DNA of 64,000 nucleotides, from positions 753,997-817,996 of the forward strand of contig NZ_JAJSAQ010000001.1 of assembly GCF_021729075.1 (NCBI RefSeq), written 5' to 3'. Every line of letters begins with the position of its first letter. Position 1 is the first letter of the stretch. Shown one piece after another: positions 37,598 to 47,748 of the stretch. The notes below the pieces were generated by a model that was given only the letters and a program-made list of their open reading frames with translations, did not search any database and was not told the origin of the DNA. The translations under genes were made by a program, and so were the position numbers. The DNA comes from Microbulbifer guangxiensis. GTDB lineage: Bacteria > Pseudomonadota > Gammaproteobacteria > Pseudomonadales > Cellvibrionaceae.

Positions 37598-38815
37598 TCA
37601 GTCCGACCCGAGATAGTCACGCGCCAGCGCACGCGCTTCCCGATCCGCACTTTCGACTGCCTGCAGACCCGTCAGTTCAATGACCCGGGTGCTTTTCATG
37701 ACCCGTTCGATCAACCGCGGGATACCGGTAAACGACAGCCGGCCACCGAGAAATGCCTCCACCGCCACTTCATTGGCGGCATTCAGCACAGTCGGGGCGC
37801 TGCCGCCGACATCGATGGCCTCGCGGGCCAGCCGCAGGCAGGGGAAGCGCTCGGGATCCGGGGCCTCGAAGTCGAGCCGCCCCTGCATGATCAGGTCCAG
37901 CGCCGCCACACCACTGTCGATACGGTGGGGGAATGCGAGCGCGTGGGCGATGGGCGTGCGCATATCGGGGTTGCCCATCTGCGCCAACAGGGATCCGTCC
38001 CGGTACTGCACCATGGAGTGCACGATGCTCTGCGGGTGCACCACCACGTCGATCTGCTCCGGGCGGGCATGGAACATGTAGCAGGCCTCGATGAACTCAA
38101 GCCCCTTGTTCATCATGGTGGCGGAATCCACGGAGATCTTGCGCCCCATGGACCAGTTCGGGTGCGCACACGCCTCTTCCGGGGTGACATTGTGCAACGC
38201 CTCTGGATCGCGCTTCCGGAAGGGCCCCCCGGATCCGGTGAGGAGGATCTTCTCCACACCCGCGGCCTCGAGGTCAGTGCATGGGTGCGGCAGGCACTGG
38301 AAGATGGCGTTGTGCTCGCTATCGATCGGCAACAGCTCCGCCCCACTCGCGGCCAGCGCCTGCATGAACAGCGGGCCCGCCATGACCAGCGACTCCTTGT
38401 TGGCGAGTAGTACTTTCTTCCCCGCCTCGACCGCCGCCAGGGTCGGCCGCAAGCCGGCGGCGCCGACAATCGCCGCCATCACCGCATCCACATCCTCGGC
38501 CGCGGCCACATGGCAGAGCCCGTCAACACCCGTGAGCACCTCTGTTGACAGCCCGTCGATCGAGAGCATATCGCGCAGTTCCGCTGACCGGGACTCCGGC
38601 ACCACCGCATAGCGGGGCTCGAAGCGCCGGCACTGCTGAGCAAGCTCAGCGATCCGTTCGCGGGCAGTCAGGGCAAAGACGGTATAGCGCTGGGGATGGC
38701 GCGCCAGCACATCCAGGGTGCTGACGCCGATGGATCCGGTGGAACCCAGGACGGTGACGGATTGTTGCTGCGAAGCTGGCATAGGCTCGTTCAGTACCTC
38801 TCGGGCCTCTGTCAT
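37598..38815 (-). CDS. dxr: 1-deoxy-D-xylulose 5-phosphate reductoisomerase
   Basis: A 405-residue enzyme that makes MEP in non-mevalonate isoprenoid synthesis. NADPH-binding [12 protein letters not shown] is near residue 24, and the substrate regions [22 protein letters not shown] and [10 protein letters not shown] are intact. The ATG at 38815 has AAGGG 5 nt upstream; an ATG 11 codons later would match the family length better (394 residues). Confidence 0.96.
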   Translation of the reverse strand: MTEAREVLNEPMPASQQQSVTVLGSTGSIGVSTLDVLARHPQRYTVFALTARERIAELAQQCRRFEPRYAVVPESRSAELRDMLSIDGLSTEVLTGVDGLCHVAAAEDVDAVMAAIVGAAGLRPTLAAVEAGKKVLLANKESLVMAGPLFMQALAASGAELLPIDSEHNAIFQCLPHPCTDLEAAGVEKILLTGSGGPFRKRDPEALHNVTPEEACAHPNWSMGRKISVDSATMMNKGLEFIEACYMFHARPEQIDVVVHPQSIVHSMVQYRDGSLLAQMGNPDMRTPIAHALAFPHRIDSGVAALDLIMQGRLDFEAPDPERFPCLRLAREAIDVGGSAPTVLNAANEVAVEAFLGGRLSFTGIPRLIERVMKSTRVIELTGLQAVESADREARALARDYLGSD

Positions 38816-38844
38816 CCGGACCCTTGTGCGGGTTGCGGGAATCG

Positions 38845-39690
38845 TTACAGGTATTTGGGCAGTTCGCTGGCGAGGGCAGCCATGGTAAAGACCGGTAATG
38901 CTGCAGAGAGACTGTCCAAGCGGTCGAGGATGCCGCCGTGTCCGGGCAGGATACGACTGCTGTCCTTGATGCCCCGGTGACGCTTGAACATGCTCTCCAC
39001 CAGGTCACCGATCACGGAAGCCACCGCGGTCACCAGGATACCGAAGGAAAACAGCAGGCTGTTTTTCATCGGCAAGGACAGGACGACAGACACCACAATG
39101 GCAAGGATCAGGCAGGCCGCCAGGCCGCCGAAGAAACCCTCCCAGGACTTACCCGGGCTCACCTCGCGGGCCAGCTTGTGCTTGCCGAACCTGCGCCCGA
39201 CAAAGTAGGCGCCGACATCCGCTGCAACCACCACCGCCACAACGAACAGTACCAGCCAGGCACCCTGATCCAGCCCTCGCAGGATCACCATGGAAAGCCA
39301 GGCCGGGACCAGCACGACCAGCCCGATCAAGCCGCGCACCCAGCGATTGCCCCAGAGGATGGCGCTGGCCGGATAGCTCTGCACCCACAGGAAGGCCAGC
39401 GCCCACCAGCCACAGGCCACCGCCAGGACTTCCTGCGCCCGGGAGGTGTCCGGCCGGGCAAAGTCCATGGCAAATACATATTGGGCAACGGCGATCAACA
39501 CAGCACCGAGCGCCGCCAGGAATACAAAACGGAGCGCCCGGTTCAGGTTGGACAAGTTCGCCCACTCCCAGCCGCCGAGCAGGATGACAACCACGGTTGC
39601 CACTGTGAACCACTGGATGGGGAGAAGAAACAACGCCCCGAGAAACAGAGCCACCAATACCAGCGCGGTAATTATTCTTTGTTTTAGCAC
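38845..39690 (-). CDS. cdsA: Phosphatidate cytidylyltransferase
   Basis: This 281-residue membrane enzyme makes CDP-diacylglycerol. Eight hydrophobic spans and the C-terminal signature [21 protein letters not shown]...[12 protein letters not shown] identify it. GTG at 39690 is chosen: AAAGGG lies 7 nt upstream and [11 protein letters not shown] then lines up with the E. coli start MLKYRLISAFV. A TTG two codons earlier is less likely. Confidence 0.96.
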   Translation of the reverse strand: MLKQRIITALVLVALFLGALFLLPIQWFTVATVVVILLGGWEWANLSNLNRALRFVFLAALGAVLIAVAQYVFAMDFARPDTSRAQEVLAVACGWWALAFLWVQSYPASAILWGNRWVRGLIGLVVLVPAWLSMVILRGLDQGAWLVLFVVAVVVAADVGAYFVGRRFGKHKLAREVSPGKSWEGFFGGLAACLILAIVVSVVLSLPMKNSLLFSFGILVTAVASVIGDLVESMFKRHRGIKDSSRILPGHGGILDRLDSLSAALPVFTMAALASELPKYL

Positions 39691-39720
39691 CGTCAAACCC
39701 TTTTTCTGAATCTCCCGGCG

Positions 39721-40476
39721 TCAGGCCTGTGCCGCCAGCCCGCCGTCACTGCGACCGCCAAAACGGCGGTCCCGGCGCTGGTAGGCCTCAATCGCCTTAT
39801 CCAGCTCTTCCGTGCCGAAGTCAGGCCACAGTGTATCTGTGAAATAGAATTCACTGTAGGCCGCCTGCCATAAAATAAAATTGCTGATCCGCTGCTCGCC
39901 ACTGGAGCGGATCACCAGGTCCACCGGCGGCAGGTCCGCCAGCGCCATATAACCACCCAGCGACTCTTCGCTGATGGATTCGGCGGTGCGGGTGCCCGCT
40001 GCCACCTCCTCCGCCATCTGCCTGGCTGCCCGGGCAATATCCCAGCGGCCGCCATAATCGGCAGCGATTACCAGGGTGCCGCGCTCACCGGCAGCGGTCA
40101 CGGCCTCCGCATCGGCAATGGCTTTCTGCAGACGCGGTGAAAAGCGATCCCGCCTGCCGATCACTCTCAGGCGCACGCCCTCCTCCCGCATCCGGCGCGC
40201 CTCGCGGCCGAGATAAGAGTGGAACAGGCTCATCAGCAACTCCACCTCTGTCGGTGGGCGCTGCCAGTTTTCACTGGAAAAAGCGAACAGCGTCAGCACC
40301 TCGACGCCCCGCTCCCGACAGGCGGAGAGCAGGTCGCGGATGCGCTCGACGCCGGCTTTGTGGCCCGCCGAGGGGGACAGCCCACGGCGCGCCGCCCAAC
40401 GCCCATTGCCATCCATGATGATGGCTATATGGCGCGGCGCCGCCGGCACATTGTCTCCGGTACCTCTGGAAGACAT
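39721..40476 (-). CDS. uppS: Undecaprenyl diphosphate synthase
   Basis: A 251-residue cis-prenyltransferase making the C55 carrier for cell-wall and O-antigen units. The catalytic Asp22 is in IIMDGNGRWA; FAFSSENW.R and RSSGEQRISNFILWQ are also conserved. Its ATG overlaps the frr stop by one base (TGATG). cdsA follows after about 30 nt. Confidence 0.97.
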   Translation of the reverse strand: MSSRGTGDNVPAAPRHIAIIMDGNGRWAARRGLSPSAGHKAGVERIRDLLSACRERGVEVLTLFAFSSENWQRPPTEVELLMSLFHSYLGREARRMREEGVRLRVIGRRDRFSPRLQKAIADAEAVTAAGERGTLVIAADYGGRWDIARAARQMAEEVAAGTRTAESISEESLGGYMALADLPPVDLVIRSSGEQRISNFILWQAAYSEFYFTDTLWPDFGTEELDKAIEAYQRRDRRFGGRSDGGLAAQA

Positions 40477-41033
40477 CAAATTTCCATCAGGTCTTTTTCT
40501 TTCGCCGCCAGCGCCTTGTCCACGTCACCCACAAACTTGTCAGTGATCTTCTGGATCTCATCAGAGGCGCGGCGCTCCTCATCCTCGGAGATTTCCTTCT
40601 CCTTCTCCAACGCCTTGATCTCGGCCATGGCATCGCGACGGATGTTGCGGATGGAGACGCGGGCGGTTTCCGCTTCACCCTTGGCTTCGCGGATAAAGTT
40701 CTTGCGGGTTTCCTCGGTGAGCATCGGCATCGGGATGCGGATCACGGAACCGGCCGTGCTGGGGTTGAGGCCCAGGTCGGACTTCATGATCGCCTTCTCG
40801 ATTTCCGGCACCATGTTCTTTTCCCACGGGGTTACGGAAAGGGTGCGCGCATCCTCGACGTTGATATTGGCCACCTGCGACAACGGCATGTCAGAGCCGT
40901 AGTAGGAGACACGGATGCTGTCGAGAATACTCGGGTGCGCGCGGCCGGTGCGAATCTTGTTGAAGTTGCTGGCCAGCGCGTCGAGCGCCTTGCTCATGCG
41001 GGTCTGCGCATCTTTCTTGATGTCTTCGATCAC
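40476..41033 (-). CDS. frr: Ribosome recycling factor
   Basis: A 185-residue RRF with the long helices and the [16 protein letters not shown] and [15 protein letters not shown] strings. With EF-G it splits the post-termination ribosome. The start is GTG at 41033, overlapping the pyrH stop by 4 nt (GTGA). Confidence 0.98.
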   Translation of the reverse strand: MIEDIKKDAQTRMSKALDALASNFNKIRTGRAHPSILDSIRVSYYGSDMPLSQVANINVEDARTLSVTPWEKNMVPEIEKAIMKSDLGLNPSTAGSVIRIPMPMLTEETRKNFIREAKGEAETARVSIRNIRRDAMAEIKALEKEKEISEDEERRASDEIQKITDKFVGDVDKALAAKEKDLMEI

Positions 41034-41767
41034 TGTTTCACTTCCTCTTCAATTAGCGTGCCCTCTTCGCCGCCCACAACGATATTGAGCAGCGCGCCGG
41101 CCTTGTTCATGCGGAAGACCCGCACGGGCAAGTTGTTATCCCGGCACAGGCAGATTGCGGTTAAATCCATTACCCCGAGCTTCTTGTCCAGCACCTCATC
41201 GAAGGTGAGGCGGTCGTAACGGGTCGCCGTGGGCTCGAGCACCGGGTCGGCGGAATAGACGCCGTCCACCTTGGTGGCCTTCAGGACCAGCTCGGCTTCA
41301 ATCTCAATGCCGCGCAGGCAGGCGGCAGAGTCGGTGGTAAAGAAGGGATTGCCGGTGCCGGCAGCAAAAATCAGCACTTCGCCCCGTTCCAGGTAGCGAA
41401 TGGCTGCGCGGCGGTCGTAGTGATCGACGATACCGCTCATCTGGATCGACGACATGACCCGGGAGGAGATATTAGAGCGCTCCAGCGCGTCGCGCAGTGC
41501 CAGGGCATTCATCACGGTGGCCAGCATACCCATGTGGTCGCCGGTCACCCGATCGAGACCAGCCGCGTGCAGGGCAGCACCGCGGAACAGGTTGCCACCG
41601 CCAACCACCAGACCCACCTGCACACCGATACCTACCAGCTGGCCGATTTCCAGGGCCATCTTGTCCAGAACTTTGGGGCTGATTCCAAAGCCCTGATCCC
41701 CCATCAGCTCCTCTCCACTGAGCTTGAGCAGGATTCGCTTGTACTTGCGGTCTTTTACTCCGGGCAT
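41030..41767 (-). CDS. pyrH: UMP kinase
   Basis: This 245-residue amino-acid-kinase-fold enzyme phosphorylates [40 protein letters not shown] and [10 protein letters not shown] are all family motifs. ATG at 41767 has GAGG upstream. About 190 nt with two GC hairpins separate it from tsf. Confidence 0.98.
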   Translation of the reverse strand: MPGVKDRKYKRILLKLSGEELMGDQGFGISPKVLDKMALEIGQLVGIGVQVGLVVGGGNLFRGAALHAAGLDRVTGDHMGMLATVMNALALRDALERSNISSRVMSSIQMSGIVDHYDRRAAIRYLERGEVLIFAAGTGNPFFTTDSAACLRGIEIEAELVLKATKVDGVYSADPVLEPTATRYDRLTFDEVLDKKLGVMDLTAICLCRDNNLPVRVFRMNKAGALLNIVVGGEEGTLIEEEVKQ

Positions 41768-41889
41768 TCTCGGGTCCTCTGTGGCGCAATCAGGCACTGC
41801 CGCCGAACATTACAACAATTTCGGTCATTTACACAGAGGGGTGCCCCGACAGCACCCTGTAGAGCACTGCCGGCGGCACCCCGTCCGGT

Positions 41890-41945
41890 CAGCCACCTTG
41901 CCGGTGGCTGAGTGCCGATATCGCGCCGTTCAGGGCGATATCGGC
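41890..41945 (-). repeat. Two adjacent hairpins between tsf and pyrH
   Basis: One hairpin has a perfect 11-bp stem GCCGATATCGC/GCGATATCGGC (41914-41924 and 41935-41945) with a 10-nt loop. The second has an 8-bp stem CAGCCACC/GGTGGCTG (41890-41897 and 41903-41910). Neither is followed by a T-run on the minus strand, so a mRNA-processing or stability role fits better than intrinsic termination. The first lies 14 nt after the tsf stop. Confidence 0.8.
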
Positions 41946-41959
41946 TCGTAGCGGTCGAA

Positions 41960-42823
41960 TCAGGAAGAGCCCTTGACCTGCGCAGCCACTTCGGCAGCGA
42001 AGTCCACTTCTTCCTTCTCAATGCCCTCGCCCACTTCAAAGCGCACGAAGGTTGCCACATCAGCGCCAGCTTCCTTCACCAGCTTGCCGACGGTCACATC
42101 CGGGTTCTTGACGAACGGCTGCTCGACCAGGCTGTTCTCTTTCAGGAACTTGTTGATGCGGCCACCCATCATCTTCTCGACGATCTCGGCGGGCTTGCCT
42201 TCCATATCGGGCTGGGCCTTGATGATTTCCTTCTCTTTCTCCAGCACGTCGGCCGGCATGTCTTCCGGCTTGTTGACCTGCGGATTGTTCGCTGCAACGT
42301 GCATGGCCACGTCGCGGGCCAGCTCGGTGTCGCCACCGGTCAGGGCAACCAGGCAGGCAATACGGTTGTTGGAGTGTACGTAGGAACCGACCACTGGCGC
42401 CTCGAGCACCTGGATACGGCGCACGCCGATGTTCTCACCGATCTTCTGAACCAGGGCTTCGCGGGCCTGCTCCAGCTCGCCTTCCATCAACGCAGCAACA
42501 TCCTGCTGGCGCTCGGCGAAGGCCTTGTCGACAACCTTCTCTACGAATGCCTTGAAGTTGTCGTCGCGGGCAACGAAGTCGGTCTCGGAATTGACTTCGA
42601 CCAGGACACCGTAGCTGGCATCGTCGGCCACTTTGGTAGCAACCACACCGTCAGCGGCGGTACGACCGGCTTTCTTGGCGGCTTTCAGGCCGGAGGCCTT
42701 GCGCAGGTCTTCGATCGCTTTTTCGATATCGCCGTCCGCCTCGGTCAGTGCTTTCTTGCACTCCATCATCGGCAGGCCGGTGCGTTCGCGCAGTTCTTTT
42801 ACCATAGACGCGGTAATCGCCAT
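41960..42823 (-). CDS. tsf: Elongation factor Ts
   Basis: A 287-residue nucleotide-exchange factor for EF-Tu. The N-terminal UBA-like domain has [17 protein letters not shown], and the core carries [10 protein letters not shown]. The C-terminus ([16 protein letters not shown]) is complete. It follows rpsB across a 122-nt gap holding an intrinsic terminator, so tsf should be made at a fraction of the rpsB level unless it has its own promoter. Confidence 0.98.
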   Translation of the reverse strand: MAITASMVKELRERTGLPMMECKKALTEADGDIEKAIEDLRKASGLKAAKKAGRTAADGVVATKVADDASYGVLVEVNSETDFVARDDNFKAFVEKVVDKAFAERQQDVAALMEGELEQAREALVQKIGENIGVRRIQVLEAPVVGSYVHSNNRIACLVALTGGDTELARDVAMHVAANNPQVNKPEDMPADVLEKEKEIIKAQPDMEGKPAEIVEKMMGGRINKFLKENSLVEQPFVKNPDVTVGKLVKEAGADVATFVRFEVGEGIEKEEVDFAAEVAAQVKGSS

Positions 42824-42851
42824 GATTCAATCCTCGGGGTTCTGTCACAAA

Positions 42852-42889
42852 AAAATTAGAAAAAAGGGGCCGATGCTTGGGCCCCTTTC
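42852..42889 (-). terminator. Intrinsic terminator/attenuator between rpsB and tsf
   Basis: On the minus strand AAAGGGGCC and GGCCCCTTT pair around an 8-nt loop, and the T-run (TTTTTT, then a second run after CTAAT) follows. It lies 57 nt after the rpsB stop inside the rpsB-tsf operon, as in E. coli where part of the transcripts stop here. Confidence 0.9.
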
Positions 42890-42945
42890 CGAATTCGCAG
42901 CGTAACTATTCAGTGTTACACCGCTCTGCCCTGCGATTCTCTCAA

Positions 42946-43695
42946 TTAAGAGTCCGCAGCGGCTTCGTCGTCGCTCGCTTCAACGTACTCGTCTTTCGCA
43001 GCAGCACCGCCCGCTTCAGCGGTACCGGCGATCACAGCGTCAGCCACGGCAGTGGTGTACAGCTTGATTGCGCGAATGGCGTCGTCGTTGCCGGGAATCA
43101 CGTAGTCGACACCAGCCGGATCGCTGTTGGTGTCCACAACGCCGATCACCGGAATGCCCAGCTTGTTGGCTTCCTGGATCGCGATGCGCTCGTGCTCTAC
43201 GTCGATCACGAACATTGCGTCGGGCAGGCCGCCCATGTCTTTGATACCACCGATGGAGCGCTCGAGCTTCTCCATGGTACGGGTGCGCATCAGGGCTTCT
43301 TTCTTGGTCAGCTTCTCAAAAGTGCCGTCCTGGGCCTGGGTCTCCAGGTCGCGGTAGCGCTTGATGGAAGCACGGATGGTCTTGTAGTTGGTGAGCATAC
43401 CACCCAGCCAGCGGTTGCTGACGTAGGGCTGGCCACAGCGCTCAGCCTGCTCTTTGATGGACTTGGAAGCGGCGCGCTTGGTACCAACGAAGAGGATCTT
43501 CTTCTTCTGGGCAGCCATACCCTTGATTACCTGCAGGGCTTCGTTGAAAGCCGGCACGGTGTGCTCAAGGTTGACAATGTGAATCTTGTTGCGGGCACCG
43601 AAAATGTACTGATCCATTTTCGGGTTCCAGTAGCGGGTCTGGTGACCAAAGTGGACACCAGCCTGCAGCATATCGCGCATGCTGACTTGCGGCAT
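42946..43695 (-). CDS. rpsB: 30S ribosomal protein S2
   Basis: A 249-residue S2: [39 protein letters not shown] and [12 protein letters not shown] are all diagnostic. The tail is acidic ([11 protein letters not shown]). It opens the rpsB-tsf-pyrH-frr run and is divergent from map across 330 nt, the gap holding its leader. Confidence 0.98.
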   Translation of the reverse strand: MPQVSMRDMLQAGVHFGHQTRYWNPKMDQYIFGARNKIHIVNLEHTVPAFNEALQVIKGMAAQKKKILFVGTKRAASKSIKEQAERCGQPYVSNRWLGGMLTNYKTIRASIKRYRDLETQAQDGTFEKLTKKEALMRTRTMEKLERSIGGIKDMGGLPDAMFVIDVEHERIAIQEANKLGIPVIGVVDTNSDPAGVDYVIPGNDDAIRAIKLYTTAVADAVIAGTAEAGGAAAKDEYVEASDDEAAADS

Positions 43696-44025
43696 AACTA
43701 AACCTCAATATCGTGGAAGCTCACCGATGTGTTTTGGCGGCTGCTTCCCGGGTTATATCCTCCACACACCCCATGCACCAATCCCGCTCGACGGTTACCA
43801 CGAGGCAGGACACCCAGGCGCATGTGCCGGTGTGTGTGTGACGTTTTGGCAATCGCTGCGGACCACAGCGGCCCGAAGCGGCGCGCTTTATACCATATCG
43901 CGAACCCCACGGAAAGCGCCGCGGGCGACCGGAACCGCCATTTAATGCCCGGCGGCGGCGAATCCGCTACAATGGCGCGCCCCGCGGGTTCTGCCCGCCG
44001 CCGTGCAACCAATTCAGGGAACCGT
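43696..44025. promoter_or_regulatory. rpsB-map divergent intergenic region with likely rpsB leader
   Basis: No gene is seen here. On the minus strand TATAAA (43892-43887) with a GC-rich discriminator fits a stringently controlled ribosomal promoter, though the -35 is poor. The leader of about 185 nt could close by pairing of CACACACACC (43840-43829) with GGTGTGTG (43770-43763), as expected of the S2-autoregulated rpsB leader. For map, TACAAT at 43968-43973 is a possible -10 with weak -35. Confidence 0.4.
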
Positions 44026-44796
44026 ATGAGTTCAAGCATCAAGACCCCGGAACAGATCGCCAAAATGCGCACCGCTGGCCGCCTGGCCGCGGAAGTCCTG
44101 GAAATGATAGGCGAGTACGTGGTCCCCGGCGTCACCACCGAGGAGCTGGATCGCCGCTGCCACGACCACATAGTCAATGTGCAGAAGGGCATCCCCGCCT
44201 GCCTGGGCTACCGCGGGTTCCCCAAGTCCATCTGCACCTCCGTCAACGAGGTGGTCTGCCACGGCATCCCTTCCGAGAGCAAGGTGCTGAAGAAGGGCGA
44301 CATCATCAATATTGACGTCACCGTCATCAAGGATGGCTGGTACGGCGACACCAGCAAGATGTATTTCGTCGGTGAGCCGGCGCCCCATGCCGAGCGGCTG
44401 GTGCGCATCACCCAGGAGTGCCTCTACAAGGCCATCGAGATCGTGCGCCCTGGCACCACCCTTGGCGACATCGGCCACGTCATCCAGCAGCACGCCGAGA
44501 AGAATTATTACTCCGTTGTCCGCGACTTCTGCGGCCACGGCATTGGCGACGTCTTCCACGAGGATCCGCAGGTCCTGCATTACGGCAAGCCCGGAACCGG
44601 CGAGGCGCTCAAAGAGGGCATGACCTTCACTATCGAGCCGATGATCAATGCCGGCAAAGCCGGCACCCGGGTCCTCGGCGACGGCTGGACCGCCATAACC
44701 AAGGACCGCCGCCTGTCCGCCCAGTGGGAACACACCATGGTCGTGACCAAAGACGGTGTTGAGGTACTGACCGCGCGAAGCGAGGAGAACTTTTAA
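44026..44796 (+). CDS. map: Methionine aminopeptidase, type I
   Basis: A 256-residue enzyme that removes the initiator Met. The metal ligands are in INIDVTVIKDGWYGDTS (two Asp), CGHGIGDVFHEDP (His), FTIEPMIN (Glu) and AQWEHTMVVT (Glu). AGGGA lies 5 nt before the ATG at 44026, and the upstream part of the open frame is not homologous. It is divergent from rpsB and precedes glnD. Confidence 0.98.
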   Translation: MSSSIKTPEQIAKMRTAGRLAAEVLEMIGEYVVPGVTTEELDRRCHDHIVNVQKGIPACLGYRGFPKSICTSVNEVVCHGIPSESKVLKKGDIINIDVTVIKDGWYGDTSKMYFVGEPAPHAERLVRITQECLYKAIEIVRPGTTLGDIGHVIQQHAEKNYYSVVRDFCGHGIGDVFHEDPQVLHYGKPGTGEALKEGMTFTIEPMINAGKAGTRVLGDGWTAITKDRRLSAQWEHTMVVTKDGVEVLTARSEENF

Positions 44797-44833
44797 ATCA
44801 GGGCATCGGCGCCTGCACGGCGCCAGATGTTAA

Positions 44834-44945
44834 GGCCCTGGTGGCGGAAGCCCCCGGCGCGACTGTCGGTCGGAGGGACCCGGCCGACAAGCCTACAGGG
44901 ATGTATGCACGGCGTGTCGCGCCGGGGGCTTCCGGTATCAGGGCC
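44834..44945. repeat. Nested palindromic element between map and glnD
   Basis: A perfect 18-bp inverted repeat GGAAGCCCCCGGCGCGAC (44846-44863 and complement 44916-44933) extends outward past a 5-nt internal loop with GGCCCTG/CAGGGCC (44834-44840 and 44939-44945). Inside it is another stem, GTCGGTCGG/CCGGCCGAC (44865-44873 and 44880-44888). No T-run follows on either strand. It fills more than half of the 199-nt gap. Confidence 0.92.
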
Positions 44946-44995
44946 GCCAGGTTTCGATAGCAGCGCCAACTGAATTCAGCACCAACGGATCTTCC

Positions 44996-47719
44996 ATGCA
45001 GCCGGCCAGTATCCCCTACTTCGAACGCCCCCTGTTCTTCTTCGACCAGGCCCGCTTCCGCCGTGCCCTGGCCGACGGCAGCAAGCCGCCACTGGAAATC
45101 TTCAAGGACGCCGTCGGTGCCGCAGACCATCAGATGGCCCAGCGCTTCCGCGAAGGCGAGGACGTGCGCACCCTGGTGCACGAGCGGGCACTGTTCGTGG
45201 ACTGCCTGCTGCACTACGCCTGGCATCAATATGACTGGCCCGCCGGTATCGCCCTGCTCGCCGTGGGCGGCTATGGCCGTGGAGAACTGCACCCCCACTC
45301 CGACATCGACCTGCTGATCCTCACCGACGACGCCTCCGCACCGCACACGATTGAAAATATCGAGCGCCTGGTCGCCTTCCTGTGGGACCTCGGTCTGGAT
45401 ATCGGCCATTCGGTGCGTTCCGTCGACCACTGCGTCGAGCTGGCGGCCGAGGACATCACCGTGGCTACCAACCTGATGGAGTGCCGCACCGTGGTGGGCG
45501 ACGAAAGCCTGTGCGCAAGGCTGAACGAGCGCATGGCCCCCGAGCAGCTGTGGCCGGCCGAGGACTTCTTCGCGGCGAAGTACGCCGAACAGCGCGAGCG
45601 TCACAGCCGGCAGCGGGATACAGAATACAACCTGGAACCCAATATCAAGAACGCCCCCGGGGGCCTGCGGGATATCCAGACCATCGGCTGGGTGGCCAAG
45701 CGGTACTTCCGCGTGCGCACCCTGAAACAGTTGCAGGGCAAGGGATTCTTCACCGAGGAGGAGTTCGCCATCCTGCAATCGGGGGAGGACTTTCTCTGGC
45801 GGGTCCGCTACGGCCTGCATCTGCTGGCCGGCCGCGCCGAGGAGCGCCTGCTGTTCGACTACCAGCGCGAGCTGGCGAAGCAGTTCGGCTACGTGGACAG
45901 CGGCACCCAGCTGGCGGTGGAGCAGTTCATGCACAGTTACTACCGCATCGTCATGGCGCTGCGGGAACTGAACGACGTGCTCCTGCAGTTCCTCGACGAG
46001 GCCATCCTGCAGCGCGGTGAGCGGCAGTCCGTCACACCGATCAACGAGCGCTTCCAGCTGCGGGACGACACCATCGAGGTCACCCAGACCAATGTGTTTG
46101 TGGAGCAGCCCTCGGCGCTGCTGGAGATCTTCGTGCTGATGGCGGAAAACCCGGATATCGCGGGCGTGCGCGCCTCCACCATCCGCCTGATCCGCGAGCA
46201 GCGCCACCTGATCGACGACCTTTTCCGCCGCGATCCGCGCAACGCCGAGCTGTTCATGCAGCTGCTGCGCTCGCCGCGGGGGCTATCCACCCAGCTCACC
46301 CGCATGACGCGCTACGGCGTGCTCGGGCGCTACCTGCCGGAGTTCGGGCGCGTCACCGGGCAGATGCAACACGACCTGTTCCACATCTATACGGTCGATG
46401 CCCACACACTGCAGGTGGTGCGCAACATGCGCAGCTTCCGCAGCCCGGAGGCCTGGCAGAAATTTCCCATCGCCGCAGAGATCATGGCCCGGATGCGCAA
46501 GCCTGAGTTGCTGTACATCGCCGGCCTGTATCACGATATCGCCAAGGGGCGCGGCGGGGATCACTCCAAGCTGGGCGTGATCGATGCCGATGCCTTCTGC
46601 CGGCGCCACCACCTCTCGTCCCGCGACCGCCGCCTGGTCTGCTGGCTGGTGGAAAAGCACCTGCTGATGAGTTTCGTCTCCCAGAAGCAGGACATCTCCG
46701 ATCCCGAAGTGGTGCTCGATTTTGCCCGTGTCGTCGGTGATCGCGAGCACCTGGACTACCTCTATGCCCTGACAGTGGCGGACATCAACGCCACCAACCC
46801 GGAGCTCTGGAACAGCTGGCGCGCAAGCCTGATGCGCCAGCTCTACGAGAGCACCCACCAGGCACTGCGGCGGGGACTGGAAAACCCCATCGACCGTGAA
46901 GAGATCATCGAGGAGACCCACGCCCAGGCCCGCAGGCGGCTGCTCGACATGGGACTCGAGCGCGAGGCCATCGGCGAGATCTGGGACCAGATGGGTGAGG
47001 ACTACTTCGTGCGCGAGAGCGCCGACAACATCACCTGGCATACGGCGGCAATCCACCAGCTGCGCTGCGCCAACGAGAAGGGCGACCCCAATGACACCCT
47101 GGTGCTGACCCGCAACTCCGGCCAGGGGGAGCACGACGGGGCAACCGAGGTCTTCGTCTATACGCCGGACCGCGCCAACGTGTTCGCCGCGGTGGTCACC
47201 GGTCTGGATATGCTGAACCTGAACATCCACGACGCACGCCTGTACAGCTCCGCTGCCGGCTACACCCTCGATACCTTTTACGTGCTGGACGAATCCGGGC
47301 AACCGCTGCTGGACGAACCCGGCCGGCTGGAGCAGATCCGCGATACCCTGCAGCAGGAACTGTCACTGGTAGAGGATTACTCCAAGGTGATCAAGCGACG
47401 CACACCCCGTCGCCTGAAGATGTTCGAGCTCGCCAGCCGCGCCACGCTGACCACCGAACCGGATGACCAGTACAGCACGCTGGAAATCATCAGCGCCGAC
47501 CGGCCCGGCCTGCTGGCCCGTATCGCCCGTATCTTTATCGCCCACGACCTGCGGCTGCATAACGCCAAGATCTCGACCCTGGGCGAGCGGGTGGAAGACG
47601 TATTCCACATTACCGATGCCGAGGGCGAGCCGCTGCTGGACGAGACAGCAAACCGCGAACTCGAACAGGCAATCTGCCGCGAGCTGGACGCCCACCAGGT
47701 AAAAGACCAGGCGCATTAA
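44996..47719 (+). CDS. glnD: Bifunctional uridylyltransferase/uridylyl-removing enzyme GlnD
   Basis: This 907-residue sensor of glutamine adds or removes UMP on PII proteins. The nucleotidyltransferase domain shows GGYGRGELHPHSDIDLLIL (about 91-110), followed by a GlnD UR domain with the HD site LYHDIAKGRGGDHSKLG (about 514-530) and two C-terminal ACT domains (about 715-790 and 825-895). Length is normal. It is 199 nt after map and 29 nt before dapC. Confidence 0.97.
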   Translation: MQPASIPYFERPLFFFDQARFRRALADGSKPPLEIFKDAVGAADHQMAQRFREGEDVRTLVHERALFVDCLLHYAWHQYDWPAGIALLAVGGYGRGELHPHSDIDLLILTDDASAPHTIENIERLVAFLWDLGLDIGHSVRSVDHCVELAAEDITVATNLMECRTVVGDESLCARLNERMAPEQLWPAEDFFAAKYAEQRERHSRQRDTEYNLEPNIKNAPGGLRDIQTIGWVAKRYFRVRTLKQLQGKGFFTEEEFAILQSGEDFLWRVRYGLHLLAGRAEERLLFDYQRELAKQFGYVDSGTQLAVEQFMHSYYRIVMALRELNDVLLQFLDEAILQRGERQSVTPINERFQLRDDTIEVTQTNVFVEQPSALLEIFVLMAENPDIAGVRASTIRLIREQRHLIDDLFRRDPRNAELFMQLLRSPRGLSTQLTRMTRYGVLGRYLPEFGRVTGQMQHDLFHIYTVDAHTLQVVRNMRSFRSPEAWQKFPIAAEIMARMRKPELLYIAGLYHDIAKGRGGDHSKLGVIDADAFCRRHHLSSRDRRLVCWLVEKHLLMSFVSQKQDISDPEVVLDFARVVGDREHLDYLYALTVADINATNPELWNSWRASLMRQLYESTHQALRRGLENPIDREEIIEETHAQARRRLLDMGLEREAIGEIWDQMGEDYFVRESADNITWHTAAIHQLRCANEKGDPNDTLVLTRNSGQGEHDGATEVFVYTPDRANVFAAVVTGLDMLNLNIHDARLYSSAAGYTLDTFYVLDESGQPLLDEPGRLEQIRDTLQQELSLVEDYSKVIKRRTPRRLKMFELASRATLTTEPDDQYSTLEIISADRPGLLARIARIFIAHDLRLHNAKISTLGERVEDVFHITDAEGEPLLDETANRELEQAICRELDAHQVKDQAH

Positions 47720-47748
47720 AAAACAGGCCGTTAAGGATCGGACGCGCA

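Noticed and set aside
44798-46207. A 469-codon open frame on the minus strand opposite glnD
   Set aside because: It is fully antisense to the nucleotidyltransferase part of GlnD, shows no recognisable domain, and is explained by codon bias.
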